This document shows positions 22,045-31,329 of a DNA stretch of 64,000 nucleotides, piece by piece. The translations under genes and the position numbers were made by a program. Position 1 is the stretch's first letter; the number at the start of each line of letters is the position of its first letter. Under the pieces are notes generated by a model, which saw only the letters and a program-made list of their open reading frames with translations, searched no databases and was not told where the DNA came from. This DNA comes from Astragalus membranaceus (lineage: Eukaryota > Streptophyta > Magnoliopsida > Fabales > Fabaceae). The stretch spans positions 93,756,387 to 93,820,386 of the forward strand of contig CM076851.1 in NCBI GenBank assembly GCA_039519185.1. The letters are read 5' to 3'.

Positions 22045-23559
22045 AAGCTCTTGCTCAAGGACCTCAGAAGCGTTTTGAAAGGCCACCACGACAAGTTATT
22101 GACTTTTACTTGGGTGCATATCACAAACAGCCTGGCAGGACTTGCGACTACCAACGCTGGTGGCCGCTGGTCAGCAAATGCCTCTTTCTGGAGCCCATCG
22201 CTGATTACAATAACCGATACATGGGTGCTGCTAATTAGGTCTTCCTGCTCGACCAACTTCAATGGCTACCATCGCCAGTCCACCACCTGTCATGGTTACA
22301 ACTCTACCTGCCAGTCAACCAGAAAAGAAAAAGAAAACCAGTTCTCAATCCTTCTCCTCCTCAGCGTTCATCTCCTCGGTTGAGGTCTACCACTGCTCCC
22401 AGATTCACCCCTAGTAAGTTCATCATTGGCCAATCTTTCATCATTTTGTTATCTTTACTATCCCCGTTAGCATCGACTAATGACTCCCTTTTCTACAGCT
22501 CAAGAACCAGCTTTTGTCCATCTTTTTGATGACGATGACGAAGATGATGAAGAAGACCTCCCCCTGACACCCTGGACACGAACTAGGGATCTACTAACCC
22601 CATCATCTCCGGTTGTAGATAGTCCAAACTCCTCATCTCAAGAGACTGCGGGTAGGTTTTCCTCTTATATCTCCAACAATACTACTGCCCTAGCCTTTAT
22701 TGATCATTATCGTCTGTTGACAGAAAATCCATCCCCCACCAGGGGCAACGTCTTCTCCACGGCACAACCCTGATCACACCTATGGTAAGCGACTCTTCTC
22801 GCAATTCCCTTAACTCGTGTTTACCGTGTCTAACTTCATTTTCCTTTCCTCAGGATCGCGCCTGATGATGCTCACATTCCTTCAAACGAAGAGCCTAATA
22901 TTCCTTCTCCCCCTCCATCAGTCACAGAGGATCCCTGTGGTTTCAGAGGAAGAACTAGCCCGATCCTTCATGAGCCTAGACGAGCCTCTAGCGCCAATCT
23001 ACTCACTGGATGAAGATCTCTCTCGGGTGAATGCTGCTCTGGCTGGGGAAATTCCTACCAGGGAGGAGCAAGTGGCCGATCTCCAAGCATCGTTGTTCAG
23101 GTTGTCTAACTCGGTCGAGATTCTGGAGCTGAAGAAGAGTGCCTTTTGGCAGATAGCCCTACAACTCGGTGACCTATCCAACACTTATGCTCGAGCCTGG
23201 AAGATTGAGGGATCTGCGCAATCGTCTTTACAAAAATTGGCAGATCTTCAAGCCGAGAAGGAAGGCTATCAGGCCACTTTCCTCACTTAGATCAAGAGAG
23301 GAATGCAGTGTTGAAAGACCAGGAAACTGTTAGCCAATGGATTGCTGCCATCGAAGCCTCCATCATGTCCCTCCTAAGCAGAATTGGCCATTCTCAACCC
23401 CCAGAATTCAGCAGCCAAACAGAAACTTGTAACCATATCTACCAGTCTTCAACAACTCTATCACCGTAGTTCGTCATTGGACCCAAAACTGACCCTTCTT
23501 CTCCCGCAAAAGCCTGGACTTGAAGCAGGCCTCCATCTCAGTCGTGGAGATTTTCATGC
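22045..23559 (+). pseudogene. Decayed antisense reading frame of the Tat element, part 1
   Basis: A coding-like + strand stretch with plausible introns: donor after CACCCCTA near 22412 with acceptor TTTCTACAG at 22498; donor at about 22651 with acceptor near 22725; donor at about 22783 with acceptor TTTCCTCAG at 22854. Pieces include a Trp-rich segment (PGRTCDYQRWWPLVSKC), an acidic run (DDDDEDDEEDLPL) and a helical, coiled-coil-like tail (ADLQASLFRLSNSVEILELKK). Stops and frame changes break it. It is cut at 23559 by the copia insertion and resumes at 38339. It lies tail-to-tail with the - strand Tat pol, the layout known for antisense ORFs in Grande/Retand-type elements. I do not recognise the protein; a plant-mobile-domain relative is only a possibility. 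Confidence 0.5.
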
Positions 23560-23869
23560 TGTGGATACCTTGTACTGCAGGTAACCTGATATTGCAGGAT
23601 GTGTTTTGATGATGAAAAAGACAAAAGTAAAGTTGACAGTCAAAGTGACTAATCGTCAAAATCAATCCAAGACAAGCAAACCAAGAACTGAAGATTCAAG
23701 TTTAAGGGTAGTCCTTAAATATAAGGGTAGTCCTTAGGGTTTGGGTGTGTCTTAGGAAAAAGTGTAAGCTCTTTCAAAAGGTCAGCTCGTATATCAAAGT
23801 CTCACACACTCACAAAGTTTTTTTAAAGTTGCATGCATACTTACGTAAACATTCTTATCACCTTTAAAA

Positions 23870-24230
23870 TAGCAAAATCGATTTCCTCATGCATAAACAA
23901 ATATCAAAATCGATTTTCAGGTAAATCAGAGAAGGTAGAATCGATTGTCAGGCCATGTATTTTCAATACACAAATCGATTTCTGAGCCAAATAAGTTTTA
24001 AGGGAAGAATCGATTCCCAATCTTTTGCACATAACTGAGAATCGATTCCCACTTGTCTCAGGCAAGCTGAAAATCGATTCCTACATACTTTCACTAAGTA
24101 TAGAATCGATTCCTAGCTTTCCATGGCACTCAAGAATCGATTTCCCATATTTTCCAAACAAAGATAAATCGATTCCTCACCTAAATAAATCGATTCCTAG
24201 ATCAAATACATTTTAACAAAGAATCGATTC
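23870..24230 (+). promoter_or_regulatory. Phased array of twelve ATCGAT palindromes upstream of the TATA box
   Basis: ATCGAT starts at 23877, 23909, 23940, 23974, 24009, 24041, 24073, 24105, 24136, 24168, 24189 and 24223. Spacings are 31-35 bp except one of 21. The usual follow-on is TTCC or TTTCC. The array ends about 40 bp before the TATA box. It is repeated in the other LTR (28132-28483), where one site is mutated to ATCAAT. A transcription-factor binding array is inferred. Confidence 0.6.
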
Positions 24231-24269
24231 CTACACTATTTTCAACGTAAAAATAATTTCCTCATAGCC

Positions 24270-24279
24270 TATAAATAGG
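24270..24279 (+). promoter_or_regulatory. TATA box of the copia LTR
   Basis: TATAAATAGG in the 5' LTR; the same sequence is at 28525-28534 in the 3' LTR. Transcription would start about 30 bp downstream, near the sequence GCTTCACGATTC. Confidence 0.7.
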
Positions 24280-24990
24280 CAGTGCTTCACGATTCATTTT
24301 ACAGAACACACACCACACAACTCAACCCATATTGCATGAAACAGAAAACTTTTGAGAAAACTCTTCACGCTTATACTTTTGCTCGTTCACGCACCGTTGG
24401 TCTGTCTGAGCTGATCTGTTGCTAAGAGTTAGTTGGGGTTGTATTCTTCAAGTTGTAATATCTGCCTTCATTAGAGGTATTTCTGCATTTACAATTGTTT
24501 ATTATTTAATTGTTGTGTTTTGTTCTAGGGAGTGGGGTATCTCTTTAGGGTAGCTGCATGTACTAGGAAGTGGGGTATCTTTCTAGGGCAGTTGATTGTA
24601 ACAGGGGTGGGGTATCTCTTGTTATTGTTATATTAGATTTGAGGGCTCTCTATAGGTGGGGTATCCTAGGAGGAGAGTGCCTGAGTCTGTAAAGGTTTTC
24701 CAAGGCACCTGTAAGCCTTGTTGTTTTGGTTAGTGGAAAATCTCACAAGGGTGTGAGGACTGGACGTAGGTCACTAGGAGGTGACCGAACCAGGATAAAT
24801 CTCTGCGTGCTTTACTGCTTTCCTGTTATACCGCTTTACTGCTTTATATTCTAATTCCTTCGCTTCCACTTAAACCTGCGCGAAATTGATCTAAGTCATT
24901 GAAAAAGGGGAAAAACGTTTTCGAAAGATCTGAAAAGTTTTAAATCTCAATTCACCCCCCCTCTTGAGACTGAAGCCACTTGGTAACAAG

Positions 24991-25002
24991 TGGTATCAAA
25001 GC
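24991..25002 (+). other. Primer-binding site, initiator Met tRNA
   Basis: TGGTATCAAAGC starts 2 bases after the 5' LTR. It differs at one base from the usual TGGTATCAGAGC complementary to plant initiator methionine tRNA. Confidence 0.85.
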
Positions 25003-25040
25003 TAGACTCTTGTATAAAGGGCCTAGCAGCTTCAAGAGAA

Positions 25041-26669
25041 ATGGCTTCAGGTTGGTCTACGCAAGAGGGTGCATCTCTTTTCCGTCCTCCGGGATTCAAC
25101 GGAGAAGACTATGCATATTGGAAAGAAAGAATGAGAATTTTTATTGAAGGGGTAGACTTAGATGTTTGGGATGCTGTGGAAAAAGGACCTTTCGTCCCCA
25201 CACACATAGTAGATGGTATTCTTACAATAAAAAGTAGAAATGAATGGTCTGATGATGAGAAAAGAAAAGTGCAACTTAATTTTCGTGCTAAAAATATTAT
25301 TACTTCTGCTTTGAGTGCTGATGAATTTTTTCGAGTTTCAAACTGTAAAACTGCCCAAGAAATGTGGGATAATCTTCAAGTTACTCATGAGGGTACAAGT
25401 GAAGTGAAAAGGGCAAGAACAAATACTCTTACCAGAGAATACGAATTGTTCAGAATGAATACAGGTGAAACAATATCAGAGATGCAGAAAAGGTTCACTC
25501 ATATAGTGAAAAAATTGGGTTCATTAGGAAAATCATTTCCTCCCGAAGACTTGATCAACAAAGTGTTAAGATGCCTAAACAGAGAATGGCAACCAAAGGT
25601 GACTGCAATAACTGAGTCAAGAAACTTGACTAGCATGACTCTCGCCACCCTGTTTGGGAAATTACTAGAGCACGAGTTAGAGCTCACTCGCCTAGCAGAG
25701 CATGAAGGAAAAGACAAGAAGAACAAAAACTTAGCTCTCAAAGCCTCCAGTTCAAGCTCATCCGACGATAGTGATGATTCGGAAGATGAAGATGAAGACG
25801 AAGAGAAAATGGAACTAATGGTTAGTAAATTCAAAAAGTTCATGAGAAGGGAAAGGTCTCTCAAAAAGAATTCTCCAACCAAAAGAGGCTCAAGCAAAGA
25901 AAACTTCTCAAGTCCTCCAACTTGCTACGAATGTGGTAAATCCGGACACCTGACGATGAAGTGCCCGAACTTAGAAAGAAAATTGTCAAAGTTCAAGAAA
26001 AAGGGATCAAAAGGAAACAATGGTAGAAAAGCCTACATAGCTTGGGAAGACAATGACATGAACTCAACAGATAACTCAGAAAGCGAAAAAGGTCAAGTTG
26101 CTCTCATGGCCGACCACGACAGCGAAAGTGAAACTGAGGTATATTCTAACTCTGATTCTTTACAAGATGCCTATGATGAATTATATGAAGCATTTACTGA
26201 ATTGCATGATAAATCCTTAAAACTAGCTAAAGCATTAGATAAATCTAAGAAAGTTATCACTCATCTTGAAAATGCTGTTACTGCTTTAACTAAAGAAAAG
26301 TCAGAGCTTAGAAAAGAAAATGATAGCCTTGCATGCTTTAAAGAAAATTATACTTGTGATAAATGTGTTGAATCTGAAAAGAAAATTCATGAACTGGAAT
26401 GGACTGTTGGGAAATTGTCTAGTTTACAAAATGTGCATCATAGATTCCCTAGAAACAAACCCATAGAAAGGCATGTTCATTATAAACCAAAATTTTCCAC
26501 TAGACCTTATATTACATGTTATTACTGTGGTAAACCTGGACATACTGCTTCCGTTTGCAGAGCAAGAGGTAATCAAACAATGAGAAAGGTATGGATTCCC
26601 AAAGGAACCATACCAAACACTAACCCACAAGGACCCAAAGAGATTTGGGTACCTAGAACCTTGTTTTAG
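25041..26669 (+). CDS. Copia gag polyprotein (UBN2 domain, two zinc knuckles)
   Basis: Capsid/nucleocapsid protein of a SIRE/Maximus-type element, 542 residues from the ATG at 25041. The upstream open frame only covers the primer-binding site. Residues about 10-230 form the gag UBN2-type domain (ending MTLATLFGKLLEHELEL). An acidic Ser/Asp/Glu stretch follows, then zinc knuckle CYECGKSGHLTMKC (about 295-308), a coiled coil (about 380-460) and a second knuckle CYYCGKPGHTASVC (about 493-506). The frame is open throughout and ends in its own stop before the protease remnant. It could supply particles, but this copy has no enzymes. The second knuckle with a long coiled coil between is typical of the SIRE lineage. 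Confidence 0.9.
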   Translation: MASGWSTQEGASLFRPPGFNGEDYAYWKERMRIFIEGVDLDVWDAVEKGPFVPTHIVDGILTIKSRNEWSDDEKRKVQLNFRAKNIITSALSADEFFRVSNCKTAQEMWDNLQVTHEGTSEVKRARTNTLTREYELFRMNTGETISEMQKRFTHIVKKLGSLGKSFPPEDLINKVLRCLNREWQPKVTAITESRNLTSMTLATLFGKLLEHELELTRLAEHEGKDKKNKNLALKASSSSSSDDSDDSEDEDEDEEKMELMVSKFKKFMRRERSLKKNSPTKRGSSKENFSSPPTCYECGKSGHLTMKCPNLERKLSKFKKKGSKGNNGRKAYIAWEDNDMNSTDNSESEKGQVALMADHDSESETEVYSNSDSLQDAYDELYEAFTELHDKSLKLAKALDKSKKVITHLENAVTALTKEKSELRKENDSLACFKENYTCDKCVESEKKIHELEWTVGKLSSLQNVHHRFPRNKPIERHVHYKPKFSTRPYITCYYCGKPGHTASVCRARGNQTMRKVWIPKGTIPNTNPQGPKEIWVPRTLF

Positions 26670-27300
26670 ATCATTGCAGGTATGCTTCAAGGTATGGGGG
26701 CGGATTGATACCTTGACAGCAAAGACTCAAAGCGCATGACCGGAGACGCAATAAAGTTCTTAACACTCACCCCCGGAAAAAGCCGTCATGTGACTTGTGA
26801 TAGATAGAGGAAGAATCACCGGTAAAGGTCAGATTGATTAAAATTTTATTCGCCTCTATTTTGAAAATGTGCTTAAAAATAGTTTATTAAGTCAAATATG
26901 TGACTAGTGAAACAGAGACTAATTTCATGCATCATTAAGAACAATATCTATAAGGCATGATTAGAATAACAGGAATCAACAAAAGTATTCTGGTCAACCC
27001 TCTAGGACTGATCATATAGAAATTATACATCACCTTCTTAGAGGTTATGGTTAGAAAGGCAATAGTGTGATTGAGTTAGTTGAATCGTCAAAATCAGCTA
27101 GTTGATATTTTCACAAATCCATTGCAAAAGAAAACCTGGTTCTTCACTTATTCAAATGAGGTTTCAATTAAATGTTTTTCAAAGTGATTTTTTTTTAAAG
27201 AAATGTGAATTAAGTGAAATTGTGACTTGTAAATTTCTGCAGTTAAAGTGCTATTTTTTTCCTGAAATCTATTTTACAATCAACTGCTAGCACTGGTATT
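26670..27300 (+). pseudogene. Copia pol remnant (protease start joined to RNase H end)
   Basis: At 26700-26870 a protease-like phrase remains (YLDS followed by DSKRMTGDAIKFLTLTP), degenerate and frameshifted. At about 26985-27190 there is a decayed match to the end of copia RNase H (DHIEIIHHLL and a LVES-like segment). Integrase and reverse transcriptase, normally about 3 kb between these, are absent. An internal deletion is inferred. Confidence 0.7.
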
Positions 27301-27800
27301 TTTCGAAAAATACATGCTCACAATCGTTGTTTACCTAAAATAATTTTTCTCCCATATTCTGGCTGCCATCACCAACTTTCAAACTAAGCAGCATGAAATG
27401 TATAAAGTTTAAAACAACTACTTCACAGATTTTTGAGACTCATAACTAGCTTTTACCTGTGTTTGATAAAATATTCTCTTCATGGTCTCATAAATGTTTT
27501 TTTTTTCTTCAAGTTTTGATGATCCCTTATAAAACTGCAATGGTTCTTTTACCTTGTCAAATAGCTGTGACATTCGGTTCGCAAACTCTATCTTACGTTG
27601 ACCCTCTTTGATCATGACAAAAAGGGGGAGAAGAATAGAGCTTTAATATTTAGAATAAAGTTTTAATATTCAGCATGCATTTGCATTCACTTGCATACAG
27701 TCAATAAAACAGGGGGAGCATCATAATAGGGGGAGTATCATATACATTATCTGTTTGAACTAACCTCCCACCTTGAGATGAGTTAATGTTTTGTCATCAT

Positions 27801-27815
27801 CAAAAAGGGGGAGAA
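27801..27815 (+). other. Polypurine tract of the copia element
   Basis: AAAAAGGGGGAGAA immediately before the 3' LTR. Similar GGGGGAG phrases occur repeatedly in the preceding 200 bases (27614, 27711, 27730), as in SIRE-type elements. Confidence 0.8.
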
Positions 27816-29020
27816 TGTGGATACCTTGTACTGCAGGTAACCTGATATTGCAGGATGTGTTTTGATGATGAAAAAGACAAAAGTAAAGTTGACAGTCAAA
27901 GTGACTAATCGTCAAAATCAATCCAAGACAAGCAAACCAAGAACTGAAGATTCAAGTTTAAGGGTAGTCCTTAAATATAAGGGTAGTCCTTAGGGTTTGG
28001 GTGTGTCTTAGGAAAAAGTGTAAGCTCTTTCAAAAGGTCAGCTCGTATATCAAAGTCTCACACACTCATAAAGTTTTTTAAAGTTGCATGCATACTTACG
28101 TAAACATTCTTATCACCTTTAAAATAGCAAAATCGATTTCCTCATGCATAAACAAATATCAAAATCGATTTTCAGGTAAATCAGAGAAGGTAGAATCGAT
28201 TGTCAGGCCATGTATTTTCAATACACAAATCAATTTCTGAGCCAAATAAATTTTAAGGGAAGAATCGATTCCCAATCTTTTGCACATAACTGAGAATCGA
28301 TTCCCACTTGTCTCAGGCAAGCTGAAAATCGATTCCTACATACTTTCACTAAGTATAGAATCGATTCCTAGCTTTCCATGGCACTCAAGAATCGATTTCC
28401 CATATTTTCCAAACAAAGATAAATCGATTCCTCACCTAAATAAATCGATTCCTAGATCAAATACATTTTAACAAAGAATCGATTCCTACACTATTTTCAA
28501 CGTAAAAATAATTTCCTCATAGCCTATAAATAGGCAGTGCTTCACGATTCATTTTACAGAACACACACCACACAACTCAACCCATATTGCATGAAACAGA
28601 AAACTTTTGAGAAAACTCTTCACGCTTATACTTTTGCTCGTTCACGCACCGTTGGTCTGTCTGAGCTGATCTGTTGCTAAGAGTTAGTTGGGGTTGTATT
28701 CTTCAAGTTGTAATATCTGCCTTCATTAGAGGTATTTCTGCATTTACAATTGTTTATTATTTAATTGTTGTGTTTTGTTCTAGGGAGTGGGGTATCTCTC
28801 TAGGGTAGCTGCATGTACTAGGAAGTGGGGTATCTTTCTAGGGCAGTTGATTGTAACAGGGGTGGGGTATCTCTTGTTATTGTTATATTAGATTTGAGGG
28901 CTCTCTATAGGTGGGGTATCCTAGGAGGAGAGTGCCTGAGTCTGTAAAGGTTTTCCAAGGCACCTGTAAGCCTTGTTGTTTTGGTTAGTGGAAAATCTCA
29001 CAAGGGTGTGAGGACTGGAC
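27816..29020 (+). repeat. 3' LTR of the copia element, first part
   Basis: 1,205 bp matching 23560 onward with about five differences. It stops at TGGAC (29016-29020), the target duplication of the Athila-type element, and continues at 38106. Confidence 0.92.
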
Positions 29021-30334
29021 TGATAGCCTCGCAAGTGCACGAGTCGTATCGCGTAATAAAAGAGTTATCGATCCACAGGGAGAGCCTAGGTGAATACCAA
29101 TTTAATTTTTCAAAGTTGATTAACTGAAAAGAAAGTGTTTTTAGAAAGAAGGAATGTTTTAGTAAAGTCTACTCACTCATGATCATTGTAGACAAAAGAG
29201 GGGAAAAGAAAATAAGAAAAGAAAACATAAAGTTTAAATAGCGAGAAAATAAAAGAAAGCGGTAAAGTGCAAAATTATAAATAGCGGAATTGTAAATGAC
29301 AAGAAAGTAAATTGCTTGAAAAGTAAATTGCCAGTAATTTACTTGACTTGCCAGTAATTTACTTGACTTGCCAGTGGTTTACTTGACTTGGAAATTTAAA
29401 GGGCAAAAAAGTAAATAACAAGGAAAATAAAAGAGCGAAAAAGTAAAGAGCGAAAAGTAAAGAGCGAGAAATTAAATAGCAATGAAAGTAAATGACTTGG
29501 AAAATAAAAGGGCAAGAAAGTAAATAGCAGGGAAAATAAAAGAGCGAAAAAGTAAAGAGCGAAAAGTAAAGAGCGAGAAAGTAAAGAGCGAGAATTTAAA
29601 TAGCAATGAAAGTAAATGACTTGGAAAATAAATAGCAAGAATTTAAAGGGCAAGAAAGTAAATAAACAAGAATCATAAAAAACATGAAGAGTAAATTGAA
29701 GTCATGAATAATTAGAGAGCCTTTGTCATTGATTTTCTAACAAAATTCAAGCTTGGTTACAAGTGAGGATCAAGCCTCTATTTATAGGAAAATATGAGGG
29801 GCAAAATGGTCCAAAAGAGAAAAAAGTGGCAAATCAAGTTGGCCAAGGTAGTCATCAAAAAGCCTTCCTCAAGTGGGCAAAAATATCCATCAACAAGTGG
29901 GCATAGCCAATTTCGACTGATGCAGCAAATTTCTTTTCAAGCAATTTACTTTCTTGCTGAGATAGAAGCAGTCGAATTCTGGCCTGCTGAGACAGATGCT
30001 GTCGAATTCTGGCCTGCTGAGACAGATGCTGTCGAATTCTGAGAGATCTAGTCGAATTCTGGGAGATCCAGTCGAAATCTGGAAGATGCAGTCGAATTCT
30101 GGGAGATCCAGTCGAATTCTGGGAGATCCAGTCGAAATCTGGAAGATGCAGTCGAATTCTGGGAGATCCAGTCGAATTCTGACCTGCTGAGACTTAAGCA
30201 GCCCAAATTGCTTCAAAATAAAACCTGAAGATAAAAAGTAAACATTTGCAGTAAAATAGAACAAAAATATAATTAAAATACTAAAAAGACTTAATAAAAT
30301 AACTATTAAAAAGACTCTAAAAATAGACTTATCA
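29021..30334 (-). repeat. 3' LTR of the Athila-type element
   Basis: 1,314 bp. Contains a TATA box on the - strand (CTATAAATAG, 29778-29787), an AAAGTAAAGAGCG tandem region (29400-29660), three GCCAGTAATTTACTTGACTT-like units (29330-29388) and the GTCGAATTCT array (29971-30180). Confidence 0.92.
29971..30180. repeat. GTCGAATTCT array with exact 20- and 30-bp spacing
   Basis: GTCGAATTCT or GTCGAAATCT starts at 29971, 30001, 30031, 30051, 30071, 30091, 30111, 30131, 30151 and 30171. The filler is made of 10-bp modules (GGGAGATCCA, GGAAGATGCA, GGCCTGCTGA GACAGATGCT). The counterpart in the other LTR is at about 37712-37950. Confidence 0.9.
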
Positions 30335-31329
30335 AACTCCTCTATGCTTGAACCTTTGCTTGTCCTCAAGCAAAAACAGTGTAAATCTTTAGGCCCATTC
30401 TGAAGGAAAATTATTTTCATATCGAAACCTTAAGTGAACTGTGGGGCAATTCTAACACTTTGGTTTGAGAGCTACTATTTTTGGGCTTCTTGTGGAATTG
30501 GGAGACAAATTTAAAGTATCAATACATTAGAGAGGATATCCATGTCATCATAGAACCGGTTCCCCAGCATTCTTAAGTTTGGGTCCTCCATTCACTAAGA
30601 CCGGGTCTCAAAGGAGGGTCTTTATACGTTGGGTATTCAAGCATTTTTTCTTTTCTTTTTGATTTTATATGCTAACCAATCATTTTGACATTTAAAATGC
30701 ACCAATTTTTGCATTTTGAATTGGTTTTGCAATTTTTTTTTTTTTGAATACCCCAACTCAGACGTTTTTCTCCAGTAACCACGCATCCAGTGAATGTCAC
30801 CAAGAGAACCAGGTTACTTGTTTCTTTTCAGTCCTTCTAATTGTATTAACAACTGAAAACAGTCTCAGTAGTGTGTGTGTGAAAAAGCCCTAGAAGTAGA
30901 AATCGAACCATGATACAATTTTTGTTGTTCCCAACCAGTCCACCTAGATGATTGCTTAATGAAAAATTGAAAAATTATTTTTGTCCAGAAAAGGCTTATC
31001 TAAAACATGCTTTAGGGTTCACAAAGTTTCGTGATGGAGGGAGCAGATACAACTCAAAGTACAAAAAAGATAAAAACTTGGCAAAACAATAAAGACATTC
31101 CTAATAAAAGCAATAAAATACCCCCCCATGCTTGGTCTAGGCATTGTCCTCAATGATTTTTCAAATAAAACAAAAGGGGTTAGGAGAGCTCACCTGGCTG
31201 TCTGGTTCAGGATACTCGGCCCTGGGGTTTTTTTTATTTTTCAACAAATCGAAAAATACATTAAGCCGTGGGTTGCCTCCCACGCAGCGCTCTTTTAACG
31301 TCACTAGCTTGACGGTCAAAAAGAATTTT
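30335..31329 (-). other. Non-coding 3' region of the Athila-type element
   Basis: About 1 kb between the pol stop and the 3' LTR, where other Athila elements carry an env-like ORF. No such frame was found. The purine-rich AGCATAGAGGAGTT (- strand) abuts the LTR and is the likely polypurine tract. Confidence 0.7.

Larger units (their letters stand above)
23560..24988 (+). repeat. 5' LTR of the copia element
   Basis: 1,429 bp, TGTGGATACC..TTGGTAACA. It contains a regular array of ATCGAT sites (23877-24228), a TATA box at 24270-24279 and several GTGGGGTATC repeats near 24530-24670. Confidence 0.92.

Noticed and set aside
24025..24216. 63-codon frame, identical in both copia LTRs
   Set aside because: Lies in the ATCGAT array of the U3 region; periodic spacing explains the open frame.
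23870..24230. CRISPR-like array
   Set aside because: Spacing is regular, but repeats are only 6-10 bp, the context is a plant LTR and there is no cas gene; a eukaryotic cis-element array is the better reading.
30335..31329. env-like ORF in the Athila element
   Set aside because: No frame longer than noise on the - strand.
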